Shown here one piece after another: positions 10,439 through 21,528 of a stretch of 64,000 nucleotides of DNA. The notes beneath the pieces were generated by a model. That model was not told the origin of the DNA and ran no database searches. It was given only the letters and a program-made list of their open reading frames with translations. Every line of letters begins with the position of its first letter. Position 1 is the stretch's first letter. The translations under genes and the position numbers were made by a program. Source of the DNA: Chondrus crispus (lineage: Eukaryota; Rhodophyta; Florideophyceae; Gigartinales; Gigartinaceae); contig NW_005179334.1 in NCBI RefSeq assembly GCF_000350225.1, positions 248,001 through 312,000 on the forward strand, given 5' to 3'.

Positions 10439-12305
10439 GGCTCCAACGAGTTCCTTGTAGGGCACAAATTTCATAGGCGCGTGGTCCCCCTCGTTGCGAT
10501 CCCGTAATGCGCAAGGTGAATCCAAGACCATTCCAGGCGGGGTTAGGACGTTGTTTCCTCGAGCATGCGCCATCCAAAACGTCTCTAACAATTCCTGAAT
10601 CATATATGTGCTGTGAATACGCAATGTGCGGAGCTCGTCACTACGCGTGATAACGATTCCGAGGAACTTGGTTACATTAGGTTCGATTTTAATTTCCACT
10701 TTCTCGCCTACCTGTTCGGCGATGTGTGAGAGCTGTTGTCTCGAACGTCCGGTGAGGAACATGTTGTCGACATACACGAGGATATAAACTGTACTGTGCT
10801 GATGCTGGAGGATGTATAGGCTTGGATCAGATTCCGATCTACTGAACCCAAGTGCCCTCAGCAATGCATCGATGACGCAATGCCACGCGCGGGAAGCTTG
10901 CTTCAAGCCATATAGGGCCTTCAGTAGTCTATATACCCAGTCGGGGCGCTGCTTGTCGACAAATCCCTCCGGCTGTGTCATGTAAATGACCTCGTCTAGA
11001 TTGCCGCTTAAAAATGCTGCCTTGACGTCAAGTTGAAGAAGTTCAAGTTCTTCGTTCGCAGCAAGTGCGAGGAGGAAACGGAGCGTTGATATTTTGCTGC
11101 AGGAGCAAATGTCTCATTGTAGTCAACCCCAAGCTTCGGTGTGAACCCTTTGGCAACTTAGCGGGTGCGGTGTCGGGTCACACGCTGTTGAGCGTCTTTC
11201 TTCGTCGCATATACCCATTTGTTTTGGACTGGCTTGGCTTTGTCAGGGGGAGGGTCAAGGATCCAGGTACCATTCTCATTGAGCTGGTCGATTTCCTGCT
11301 GCAGCGCTTCCTGCCATGCTGCTCTATCTGGTCCCCTAATAGCCTCATTGTACGTCGTCGGGGTGGTGGCATCTTCGTTACCACACTGAACGCTGAGTGC
11401 GATGCCTGAAACATCGGAGTACTTCTGTGGGGGCTTAGATACGTGACTAGATCGAGTGCGAGTGGGGTAGTGTGTGAGATCGGCTTGCGAGTCTGTGTCT
11501 TCACTATTATGAAGGTCTGTCGGGACTTCATCCTCAGGAATAGGGTCTGGACTATCACTGTCTTGCTGCTCGAGAGAAACAGATCCTCCTTTGTCATCAC
11601 ACGAATTGGAGCTATCCGTATCATCATCAGGATTGGCAACCGTCTCGATCGTTGTTTCGTTGCTTGCTGCCGCGATGGAATCATAATGAAGCATCTCATC
11701 GAAAAGAACGTTGCGAGAAGTCACAACCTTTCCGTTCTCGGGGAACCACACCTTATAGCTATTTCTGTGGTGGCATCCGACGTGAACACCGATTGTGGCA
11801 CGTGCCTCGAACTTGCTTTTGCGCCTCTCTTTGGGTACATGTACATACGCTACTGCTCCAAACCTGCGAATACGCGAAACGTTAGGTTTCTTACCTATGA
11901 TTATCTCATATGGTGTCATTCGGTCAACACTGCACGCGCTGGTGTACATACGATTGCGGAGGAAATTGGCCGTACGCATGGCTTCTGCTCAAAGCTGTTC
12001 GTGACCTTCTAAGTGAGAGATACCGACCATCAACGTCCGGGCCATGTCCATGAGTATCCGGTTTAGTCGTTCCGCTTTCCCGTTGGAGTCCGGTGAGTAA
12101 GAGGAACTGAGCTCTTGTTGAACACCCTTTTCCTTTAGCCATGATTTAAAATGTTTGGAGATGAATTCCTTGGCGTTGTCTGTGCGCAAGCGAGTGTTCG
12201 AAAGTCGCCCGACGTTGGCTTGTAACGCTGTCTCCAGTTCGAGAATCATGTCCTTCAGCGCTTTTGCAGCCGCTTTTTTTGTTTTTGAGAGACGAACGAG
12301 CGAGA

Positions 12306-12361
12306 GGCCGCTGAAGTCATCGTACAGCGGAATACAGCGCTGTACGATGACTTCAGCGGCC
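12306..12361. repeat. Perfect 24-bp inverted repeat within Copia-2
   Basis: Two arms of 24 bases (12306-12329 and 12338-12361) are exact reverse complements around an 8-base spacer. The structure lies in the integrase-side part of Copia-2 and is not a known part of Copia elements. It could form a strong hairpin and is probably a local inverted duplication. Confidence 0.8.
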
Positions 12362-13970
12362 AGTCGGAGTGGACGAGCTCAAGGGGTCGACTCGCCTGGG
12401 GCTCAACCACAGATGGGCGAGTGGCTCTCTTCCATTTACCCTAAATACATGGCTCACATTTTTCAATCTTCATTGCTTTGATATGGATTCCGTTCACAAT
12501 GGGAATGGTTTTTTCTATCACATTTTTGCTAGCATGTCCAAGTCTGGCGTGCCATAGCTCTTCTTTCTCTTCCATTGACAGTGCGACGTTTGTTACATAG
12601 GAATTCTTCTGAGGACCGATGTCCACTTCATACAGACCGTCTTCCTCTTCAATGCCTTTTACTAAAATGTCTGGTACACCGGGTTTGGTAATAAGGAAAA
12701 TACCATTTCCTTCTGTATCGGCCTCAAACACAACACGAAAACCAGCCCGGCGTATGCAACTGACTGACAGGAGGCTGCACATCAGATCTGGAATGTACAA
12801 AGTTCGTTTAAGTCGCATTTGCCTCTCGGTGTCATCAAACTTTGAAATGCACTGTATCGTCCCCATACCAGCGACAGTGGTTTGGTATCCGAAGCCAACG
12901 GAAACAGTGGGAAAGTTATCCTGATTTGATAGTTTTGGTAAAAGTATCTTACTGTTCGTCACATGGGAAGTCCCGCCGAAATCAATGAACCGCTTGTCCT
13001 TGATCTTCGAAACTTTCATTGAGGATCTGAGGCATTCTGCGAAAATCGTTATGTAGCCATATCCAGTCGTATTGGCGCTTTTGTTGCTATTTATTGATCC
13101 GGATAAAGGGCGGCCAATCCAACGGCTGCTTGTTGCGTTTCGATACTTGCTGGTCTCGGAGTTATGAAAGCAATCATGCTTTACATGTCCCTGACGTCCG
13201 CAGTGGAAACATTTTTTCTTTCTGTTGCGTTGCTGAGAAAGCCGTGGAAGTTTCAGCTTCATCACCATTTTCATTGCTATCATGCAGCGTGATTTCATGG
13301 GTGATCAACATCCCGACGGCCTCAGTAGTGTCTTTGCTCATCTCACGGATGACTTGAGCTATAGCTCAAGGTGCTATATCACCTTGAAATCGGATGTGAG
13401 ACCACGCAGCAACGCACGCTTTTTTCGTCTTTGGCGATAGTCTTACCAATAACGGTAAGCTTATTCTCGAGTTAGAATTAATCTATTCACATACTGTGAA
13501 GCATTTCCTCTCGACCTCATATTCATGGTTTGATATTGAACAAGAAGAGAGTGAACTACTGCTTCGGATACAGCTTCATATATTCTCTCCAGCTCGTCCC
13601 AAACGGGTTTTGGGTCACGAAGGTGTATCACAGCAGCACTGGATGCATCCTCTATTGATAGAAGTACGTCACTCAGAGCCGTGTATTTACGTCTTTGAAA
13701 CTTCTTGAGATTCTCGAGCCTTTCTTCAGGCGGTGGGAGCTCTTCCCCCGAGAAGATACCCCAAAGTCCTTTTCCCCGAAGCACCAGTTCCATTTTCTTG
13801 GACCACAGGTAGTAGTTGTTGGGGTTCAAGCGTTCAATTCGATGGCCACTCGTATCCACGGTGTCCGTAAAATCTGTCATCGTGGTACTAGGAAGTCGCG
13901 TATGTCCGAATCGTTTGTGACACACTAAAAACAATCAGCCGTGTATAGCGTAGCTGAGATGCGCATAACC

Positions 13971-14309
13971 TCTTGAAATAAAACCTGTTGTCTTTACTTT
14001 TGTACCTTTTTGTAATCGTTTGGGTGCTCCCAGCCCATTGTACTTAAGTACTGGCCTAGGAGCTGTTTCATGTCCTGAATGACAAGGGAATAAATGCTAA
14101 CAACTCTCCGGGACTGCTCCCGCGTCTGCACTAAGAATGCTCTACAAAATCTTGGTCAGACACTCTATCACCTATCATCCATGACGTAATTGATCCTATC
14201 GTATGTAGACAAGTGGCACAGCATGGGGCGAATCATTGGAGCTGTCGAATGTCCGTGCGCCGACCCTTTGTGGACGTCACTGCAAGATCTGGACGCTCTG
14301 CACGCAACA
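13971..14309 (-). repeat. 5' LTR of Copia-2
   Basis: Matches 3743-4080 with about seven differences by eye. On the minus strand it is followed at once by GGTTATGCGC, a primer-binding sequence of the half-tRNA-iMet type common in Copia elements. Confidence 0.8.
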
Positions 14310-15490
14310 CGGGGAAAGCTGGTTTCAGGTACATTTGATGAAGTCGTTAGTAGGGTTTCAAGTTTGTCCACTGCACATGTTTCCCCCTCTGAGAAGGTGT
14401 GTGAAGTACGTGAGGAAGAAGAGCAGACGGGTAACCACGGAGCAAGTCAGAGTAAAGTAGGCGCGGCCGACCGCGTTGCCCATTTGCGCTGTCATTATTG
14501 CCAGAAGCTTGGTCATATTTCGAGGGACTGTAAGAAGAAGAAATCCGACAGGATCGCCGCTTGGAGAGCCAAGGGGGAACAGGAAGGCCCTGCCTCCCCT
14601 ACCCCCAAAGACATCTAGGGTAAGGCAGCCAGACCGCAGCATGGGAACTCATCAAGGAAAGGAAAGGGTATGTACGTGTGCGGAACCAGTGTGGCAGGCG
14701 ATAAGCGACTCTGTCGAAGTGACTTTCAAGGTCAACGTCTTTGGAGAGGAAATTTGGGTGTCGGAGGACACTGCTGTGCTGTCCATATGGGTAGATCGGG
14801 ACTGGCTCGTTCAAAACGTCGGAATGTTGCTCACCACGGTTCAGGGAACAGCTGAGGCCGTTGATGGACATCGCCTAGATGTGGAGGGACATGGTGTGGC
14901 TGGGTTCGAACTGTGGGGTAAGTGATTCAAGGAGAGGTTCAAGGTACTTGGTAGTCCCCCTGACAGACTCCTGATAGGCCGACAGTTCTGTAGAAAGAAC
15001 AAGCTACGCCTAGACCTGTCCGCAAACTACGCCTCGATCACCCTAGACGGAGCATGTTATGAGGGTAGTATAGAGGTGCCTCGTCCGATGGAACCGAGGG
15101 AATTTGTAGATTCCTGGAGGGTGGTGACGTCAATCACTGCCTAAAGCAGGAAGCAGACTACTCGGAATTCTCAAACGACTTGGCGGCACAACTGAAACTG
15201 AGGGACCTTCTCTGGAGAAAACGCGAGATCTTCAAGGGACTCAGCTGCATCAAGGGAATCAAGCACGTGATCGTCCAGAAGAAGGGGGTTCGTCCCATAT
15301 GCCAATCACTGCGCAGATGACCGCCGATGGAACAGGATGTGGAGCGTGAGTCAATGCAGAAGCTCATCGAGCTGGGGGTCCTCGAACCCAGCACATCTCC
15401 CTGGGCTTCCAACAACGTTTTTGTGCGAAAGAAATATGGAAGCATACTCGTGACAGCAGACTCTCGAGCGCTTAACGATGCAACAGTGAC

Positions 15491-15829
15491 CGCCTGGTCG
15501 TGATCGCTTCTCCCAGGATCCCGATCAACAATACAGTGCCTCCGCCAGATCCCGAACAGAGAAGCTTTCTCTGCCTTTCGCTTCAGCTTTATAGTATCAC
15601 AACCTCCTCTAGCATCGAAGAGGAGAGAACACACAGAGACACGAACGACTCACTGAATAAACTCAACCAACTTACGTGAGAAGACCCTCGCCCGGCAGGA
15701 GCCAGCCCTCAACCCCCGGCGTCGTAACGCCCTCAAAACCGCCCGTACGCGTACTAACCCGCAGCAGAATCTGAACGATTCAGTGTTACACATACTGAAG
15801 AGATCATTCTCTTCTCCCAATATTGATGC
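15491..15829. other. Intergenic stretch with no recognised feature
   Basis: Between the truncation of Gypsy-outer and the zinc-finger half-unit. I see no coding potential or LTR pair here; it is probably degraded repeat. Confidence 0.5.
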
Positions 15830-16680
15830 TACAACATATCCCTTGTCTATTTGTTTACTACTCAAATATATATATATTCGACTGCCGGTTTCATTGTCAA
15901 AGATATCTAAAGAAGAGCGAGTGACCACGAATACCTCGAAACATCCATCCTGTTGATGATGTTCTTTACAGAAGTAATACACAGAACACAAGCATACTCT
16001 TTGACGATTATATATACTGATGAGTCAATTCTTGTTTTCTTCAAACGACACGCAACTGCGATCCTCTTGTAAGATAAAACACACTCAAGTCATCACGAGT
16101 GAGAAAAGTTACCGAAAACAGCAAAAATGGAAAGGGGTCGCTCATCGAAACCACGAAAGGAAATAGCTAAGGAGTACAGGAGCTCTAACGTCAATTCGAT
16201 ATTAATTGCAGAAGAAGCTCTAAAGCGAAGAGAACGAGGCTACAAGGAACGGGGGATGAACAGATATTTGAAATGCGACGTGCCAGGCTGTGAGTTTTTA
16301 GTTGTGAATGCAAGTGTAAAGGAAAACCATTGGCGGAGTGCGCATAGGAAGGAACGGCGGTATGAGTGTGAGGCCTCTGGGTGTCAGGCTAGTTTCTTCG
16401 AGAAATCTCAGCTAAGGAGACACGAAAATGACATCCATAAAAATTGGCGCTTCGACTGTCCACAATGTGACAAGTCTTATACCAGGCAGTTGAAATTTTC
16501 CAATCATGTGGAAAAGAATCATGGGGAGGGCAGCAGGAATTCGAACAGGAGGCAGCGTCGCTCATGAGTTGTTATTTCTCTAGGTTTCAAGAGTATAGAT
16601 GTGTCGATAGTCAATGAGAATAAAAAGCTAACATGAACCGGAGCTTTGTGAGGGTCCACAATGGAAAATGCCATTCAATT
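15830..16680 (+). repeat. Single half-unit (D) of the zinc-finger palindrome family
   Basis: This stretch is related to one half of the palindromic units further right: an (AT)n run near 15866, the shared leader with an A/T-rich TATA region and TGATGAGTCA near 16018, one zinc-finger gene, and a diverged 3' tail. No inverted partner is visible nearby. It is the most diverged member, so it is probably the oldest copy or a remnant of a former palindrome. Confidence 0.7.
16127..16567 (+). CDS. Three-finger C2H2 zinc-finger protein (copy D)
   Basis: A 146-residue basic protein. A Lys/Arg-rich N-terminus (MERGRSSKPRKEIAKEYRSS) is followed by three C2H2 fingers. Finger 1 starts at CDVPGC, finger 2 at CEASGC (both C-X4-C) and finger 3 at CPQCDKSY (C-X2-C), each with an H-X4-H pair. 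C2H2 fingers normally bind DNA or RNA, so a nuclear nucleic-acid-binding role is likely, but no effector domain is present. The start is the ATG conserved in all seven copies. This copy is uninterrupted although it is the most diverged. Confidence 0.75.
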   Translation: MERGRSSKPRKEIAKEYRSSNVNSILIAEEALKRRERGYKERGMNRYLKCDVPGCEFLVVNASVKENHWRSAHRKERRYECEASGCQASFFEKSQLRRHENDIHKNWRFDCPQCDKSYTRQLKFSNHVEKNHGEGSRNSNRRQRRS

Positions 16681-16731
16681 GAATGTACAAGGCTACTTCA
16701 CAATTCGAAGTGATCATACTGTGGTGCAAGG

Positions 16732-16830
16732 TGTCTGACCGCACAGGACAGGCTGTCATTAGAGAGGAGTATATACACCTAGAGACGACGACGAGTAAAG
16801 GAAGGGGCTATCGGACCCCGTGATCACACA
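16732..16830 (+). repeat. Short solo LTR (99 bp) with target duplication
   Basis: Starts TGTCTGACC and ends GATCACACA. It is flanked by the perfect 5-bp duplication caagg (16727-16731 and 16831-16835). It contains a TATA-like tatataca and the core gacgacgacgag, which is also found in the 112-bp LTRs of Copia-5 and the solo LTR at 56521-57887. It belongs to the same short-LTR group. Confidence 0.7.
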
Positions 16831-16835
16831 CAAGG

Positions 16836-18189
16836 AACGATACCTCGTTTATTGTCCGCTCGAAGCCGGATCGCCCTAAGTGGCAGACGCCGCCGTCGCG
16901 TGACGAGCGGCGTGTGTGCGTGTGTTACGTGGACACGTATGGCTGACTATGGCTATCATCACACATACAATAAAGGGGCTCAATGTGATCATATGCCTCT
17001 TGGCTGCAGCGTCTCTTTGTGCACGTGCAGAGGCATGTGTCATTTGGACACACGCCGGTGCCATTTTTCTCTTAGAAGCAAGTAGTCTCATCGTGCGTAC
17101 GGCACGAATAAGGATTGCGAAGAGGAAAAAATGATTTTCTTGTCGTTACTGAGTGGAGGTCGCGTAAGTTGTGTACGTATGAGCGTGTAGGCATGAAAGG
17201 CAAATTTACGCGGTGTGAGTCTCAAGCATGTAGCTGAAAGCAAGAGCCAGTTTTTTGAGTGTCAGGCTGCGGGACGCATGGAGCGCGAGTCCGGTGTGAT
17301 TGACGGTAAGTGAGGGGTGTGCTACGCAACTGCGTAGAAGAATGTGCACTGGCACAGATGAGAAGATGCTCTGCAGTGAAGGCTCACTATTGGGAAGCCT
17401 TTATTCATGATATGATCGTCGTGTGTCCTCCCTCCGCGTTGTCCTTATCCTTCCTCTACATTTATCTATGCAATCATTTTGCAACTCAGAATGTTCATTA
17501 TCTCTACTGGCGTCGATCGAAAAAGTAGTTCGGTCTTAATCTCTTATCTGTGCCAGGTCCGCCCCGGCGCTCCGTCGAACGTGCGCCTCGGCGAACCTCA
17601 GGCACCCTTAATTATGCTATATTGCCGCAGCATTAACCATAGTTTTTCAATACAAGACTAAGGTTTTGTTGTTGTGTTGTGGTGACGAACCCTGAGCTTT
17701 TGCTGCAGAGTCGACCCCCTTTATTCTCATGATTGTACTGTAGAGTGCCCTGGACAACGTTAGAGAAAGCACTGATGCCTACGGTAAAACCTGCCTATTC
17801 GGATCCGCGCTTGAGCGCGTTGCCACTCAGGATATCCTACTGTAGTGTAGTTCACTCAGGAAATCACACAGGGAAAGATTTGCTGCGTAGTTCCATTTCG
17901 GACCGTCTAAAACGTATCGATAGAGTAGCGCTTGCTACTTTCAATCTTCTTCCACCAAACGGGATTGATCCGCATCGACGCGAATAAACAAGATGGATGC
18001 CGCTGTATCCTGTACAGTTGAAGAGTCTACTCCGACATAGTTTAGTCCCCGTTGCCGTCAGGAGCTTGTGACAGATCGCACATTACAATACCAAAACACT
18101 GCAAGGTGTGCAGCATATAGGCATAGATTATTAGTGCAGTGGGTGGGTACGCCTTCTCTCATTGACAAAACTTCATGAGAATTAACCCT
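16836..18189. other. Intergenic stretch without recognised gene
   Basis: About 1.35 kb with only short chance open frames and no motif I can name. A few phrases near 18060-18085 (cagatcgcacattaca) recur in the short LTR at 56521, hinting at degraded LTR pieces. Confidence 0.5.
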
Positions 18190-18388
18190 CCAAAACATAG
18201 TGTTTCCGTCATAGACTAGGCTCAATTGAAGGCCACTTAGCACTAAGAAGTGTCACAAAATTCAGGACAAAGTTCCATTTAATGATATAATCACAGGTCT
18301 AGCTAGACGTTGAAACCCAAACAACCACTACCTCATGAGTGACGCTGTGTCGTAGCAGTGCTTCCGCTTGCTTTTCCATGCTCCCTTT

Positions 18389-18772
18389 TCACATGTTGGG
18401 ATAACTCCCACGCTCTGGTATACGACTTGTCGCAGTTTGGACAAATGAAGCGCTTTTTTTATGAACGCTGTCCTCGTGAAGAACAAGCTCGAACTCACTG
18501 AAATATTTCGCATCACATCTGGAATACTCACATTCGAATGGCCTTTCTTTCCTATGTACTCTCCGCCAATGGGTTTCCTTTTTGCTTGGATTCACAAATA
18601 AAACCTCACAGCCTGGCATGTCGCACTTCAAATGTCCGTGCCTCCCCCGTTCGTTGTAGCCACGCTCTCGTCGCTTTAGAGCTTCTTCTGCAATTAATAT
18701 CGAATTGATGTTAGAGCTCCTGTACTCTTTAGCTATTTCCTTTCGTGGTTTCGATGATCGGCCCCTTTCCAT
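18389..18772 (-). CDS. C2H2 zinc-finger protein (unit A, left; finger 3 out of frame)
   Basis: Starts with the family's MERGRSSKPRKEIAKEY and has fingers 1 and 2 (CDMPGC, CEYSRC). A homopolymer run near 18450 shifts the frame before finger 3, so the open frame ends in an unrelated tail at 127 residues. The bases that would encode finger 3 are still recognisable in another frame. It is closer to copy D than to the other copies. It is probably a pseudogene or makes a two-finger product. Confidence 0.65.
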   Translation of the reverse strand: MERGRSSKPRKEIAKEYRSSNINSILIAEEALKRRERGYNERGRHGHLKCDMPGCEVLFVNPSKKETHWRRVHRKERPFECEYSRCDAKYFSEFELVLHEDSVHKKSASFVQTATSRIPERGSYPNM

Positions 18773-20175
18773 TTTTGTTGTTTTCGGCAGCTTTTCTTAC
18801 TTGTGGCGTGTTGAGTGTGTTCTATCTTACAAGAGGGTCGCAGTTGTGAGTCGTTTGAAGAAGACAAGAATTGACTCATCAGTATATATACCTGTCAAAG
18901 AGCATGCTTGTGTTCTATATATTACTTCTGTAAAGAGCATCATCAGCGGGATGGATGTTTCGAGGTATTTCCGGTCGCTCGCCCTTATTTGGATATCTTT
19001 GACAATGAAACCGGCAGTCGAATATATATATATTCGAGTACTAAACAAATAAACAAGGGATAAGAAGGAAATGCGACATTGACGACCTCTCAGGTGTCAT
19101 GCAGGCTGACACGTTTGCCATGTCACATAACAAAAAACCTGTCGTTTAGGTCGACAATAGAGACAATGAAAAAGACTAACTTTTTAGTGTTTCTGCCCAT
19201 TCCGACCGCTACGCACGTCAAACATCTTTACTCGAATTGCCTTCGCAAAATGGAGGCCAAATAAACATCCAAATGTGACTGACTATCTTCCCAGATGTAT
19301 GAGCAAAAGATACGGAGCGGTTGAAAGTGAGCATATCACACTCGTTTGACACAAGATTATTTGCAGGGCAGCGGAGTGGACAAGGAAAAAATATTTCTCC
19401 ACAATAACTAGTCCAGATAGAATCGTATTTCCGTTATAGAGGTACTAATTTGAACCACATTTCAAGCTCATGAACCCGCACTGTTCCCTTCCCACCGTAA
19501 ACTGCCGGGATAGAAAATCCCTAGGGCACTTCCGCATCGAAAAACCACATCTCCATCTAATTTTTCCTTGCTCACGCTGCCGTCCTTCATACGACTTGTT
19601 GTCAACCTTGTGCGATATGGTGACTCTCGACCACTCCGCACCTTCTGTCTACAACCGGGGGAGTTTTCAGTAGAGATTTTCATGTTCCTTATGGGCGTCA
19701 AACACGCGAACATAGCACAAGTACGGCTGTTCGAAGTTCGTAGCGCGCGGTCTGAAAGAATTAAAAAAGTATTCAAGTTGAATGTCTCTGCTGTCAGGCA
19801 AAACCACAAGTTCCTCGTTCTATCACGTGAAAAGCGTAGCTTGTGTGAGGCATGAGAGGTCGTCAGTGTCGTATCGCTCCATTTTAGTGCTTATTTGTTT
19901 CTTTTTTTGGACTTGGATATCTACATTCGACAACTGTTTTTATGTCAAAAGACGACGAAAGAAGGGTAAGCGACCGAGAATGTCTCAAAAGAATCGTCCG
20001 GGGGATGATGCTCTTTACATAAAGAATACATAGAACACAAGCATGCTCTTTGACAGGTATAAATACTGATGAGTCAATTCTTGTCTTCTTCAAACGACTC
20101 ACAACTACGACCCTCTTGTAAGATAGAACACACTCAAAACGCCACAAGTAAGAAAAGCTGCCGAAAACAACAAAA

Positions 20176-20613
20176 ATGGAAAGGGGCCGATCATCGAAAC
20201 CACGAAAGGAAATAGCTAAAGAGTACAGGAGCTCTAACATCAATTCGATATTAATTGCAGAAGAAGCTCTAAAGCGACGAGAGAGAGGCCACCAGGAACG
20301 GGGGAGGAACGGATTTTTGAAGTGCGACATGCCCGGCTGTGCGGCTTTATTTAAGTATCCTAGCCAGAAAGAAAGGCATTGGCGGAGAGTGCATAGGAAG
20401 GAAAAGCGGTTTGAGTGCGGATATTCTTGGTGTGATGAGAGATTCTTCTCCGAAGCCGAGCTGAAGCGACACGATGAGGGCGTGCATAAAAGTGGGACGG
20501 GCTTTAGTTGTCCAAAGTGTAACAAGTCGTATACCAGAAAGTCGGATTTAGGCACACATATGAAGAAGAAGCATGAGCAAGGAAGCGGAAGCACTACACA
20601 GCGTCGCTCATGA
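20176..20613 (+). CDS. Three-finger C2H2 zinc-finger protein (unit A, right)
   Basis: An intact 145-residue member. The basic N-terminal segment has a predicted helix (INSILIAEEALKRRERG). Fingers start at CDMPGC, CGYSWC and CPKCNKSY, each ending in an H-X4-H pair. It ends in TTQRRS. The TATA-like tataaatac lies about 120 bp upstream. It is divergent from the left gene of the same unit. Likely a nucleic-acid-binding protein; the target is unknown. Confidence 0.75.
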   Translation: MERGRSSKPRKEIAKEYRSSNINSILIAEEALKRRERGHQERGRNGFLKCDMPGCAALFKYPSQKERHWRRVHRKEKRFECGYSWCDERFFSEAELKRHDEGVHKSGTGFSCPKCNKSYTRKSDLGTHMKKKHEQGSGSTTQRRS

Positions 20614-20822
20614 GGTAGTGGTTGTTTGGGTTTCAACGTCTAGCTAGACCTGTGATTATTTCATTAAATGGAACCTTGTCTTGAATTTTGTGACACTTCT
20701 TCGTGGTAAGTGGCCTTCAGTTGAACCTAGTCTATGACGGGAACAATATGTTTTGGAAGCTACCAAATGTCAAAACAATGGAGGCTCCGAATTGGAGCGT
20801 CCATTCTGTTGTCATGTTGTCA

Positions 20823-20950
20823 TTAGAGGGTTTACGCAACTGGATTTCGTTAATTCTACTGGATTTCGCTAATTACTGTAGAGGGTTTACGCAACTGGAC
20901 TTCGCTAATTCTAATAGAAGGTTTACGCAACTGGATTTCACTAATTTGAC
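20823..20950 (+). repeat. Minisatellite in unit A right arm
   Basis: Three imperfect copies of a unit built on gggtttacgcaactgga followed by ttcgctaatt-like sequence. The equivalent place in unit B (37873-37958) has two copies, so the array varies in copy number between otherwise similar units. Confidence 0.75.
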
Positions 20951-21379
20951 ACAGGTTGGAACCTCCGACAGCACCACAACTTTGCAAACGTTGTGTGAGC
21001 CTGACGTAGGCCGGGCAAATCCTTCAAGGCGTATGTATAACTGCAGAGTGCCAATCCAATCGCACCACTGCCGCACACACTTTCACGACACGCACGCCAA
21101 GCGCCCTTAGTAGAAGGTTCCTAGCAATCCACGGCTGCAGCCCGGCCTCATTCCGCGCTCTCGTGCGCGGTTCGCGGCAGGAGCGGCCGGGGGGCGCTGC
21201 TGTTGAGCCCGGCCTGTCGGCTGTAATTGTGTGGGGCCAACCACCCAATGAACTGGCGCCACGGGCGCCGACGTCATGGGTGATTGGCTGAGGGTGCCTT
21301 GCGGCAGTGTAAGAGATCATTTGTAGTCGACAAGATTAAAGGAGGCCCTGGCTGCGGGGGGCTGTGGGCCGTTCCTAAC

Positions 21380-21528
21380 TGTCATGAGAGCCATATACAC
21401 ACACGTTGCACACTTACAACAGCGATCAACTCACCACGATCGTCGCCGGCCTACGGATCGCCACCATCCCTACATAAGGTAGATAGACACGCGACTCCAG
21501 TAAACCGAGCCATCGATCTTGCATCACA
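21380..21528 (+). repeat. Short solo LTR (149 bp) with target duplication
   Basis: Starts TGTCATGAG and ends GCATCACA. It is flanked by the perfect 5-bp duplication ctaac (21375-21379 and 21529-21533). The matching place in unit B (about 38390-38396, ttcctgacgaaaag) lacks it and serves as an empty site. It therefore inserted after units A and B separated. Confidence 0.75.

Larger units (their letters stand above)
3743..14309 (-). mobile_element. Copia-type LTR retrotransposon (Copia-2), nested in Gypsy-outer and itself interrupted
   Basis: A minus-strand Copia element of about 4.9 kb once the Gypsy at 4775-10438 is set aside. From its 5' end: LTR 13971-14309; a GGTTATG-type primer site next to it (13961-13970); Gag near 13461-13934; a CCHC knuckle (CFHCGRQGHVKHDC) and protease/pre-integrase region near 12440-13300; integrase near 11990-12250; RT near 10322-11980; RNase H near 4117-4770; a GA-rich tract; LTR 3743-4080. 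The LTRs differ at roughly 2% of sites by eye, so it is older than the Gypsy it contains. It is broken several times. No clear 5-bp target duplication is seen. Confidence 0.85.
2438..15490 (+). mobile_element. Outer Gypsy-type LTR element (Gypsy-outer), decayed and truncated
   Basis: Remains of a Ty3/gypsy element that hosts two later insertions. A gag-like region lies at about 2799-3742 and resumes after the insertion at about 14310. It carries a CCHC zinc knuckle (CHYCQKLGHISRDC) near 14485-14530. A protease-like end (LLIGRQFCRK) follows near 14970-15000. An RT beginning is visible near 15330-15490 (LIELGVLEPSTSPWAS, then SRALNDA). Homology then stops; most of RT, RNase H and integrase are missing. 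It is the oldest layer of the nest and is broken in several places. The Copia element at 3743-14309 sits inside gag. The left limit is a tentative LTR. Confidence 0.7.

Noticed and set aside
13971-14309. The 3743/13971 repeats as LTRs of the plus-strand Gypsy or as a 330-bp target duplication
   Set aside because: On the minus strand they are bounded by a GGTTATG primer site and a GA-rich polypurine tract, which fits Copia-2 LTRs.
18705-20033. Open frames in the centre of the palindromes on both strands (for example 18705-19052 and 19782-20033)
   Set aside because: Their sequences are not conserved as protein between units, and they overlap promoter-like and inverted-repeat DNA.
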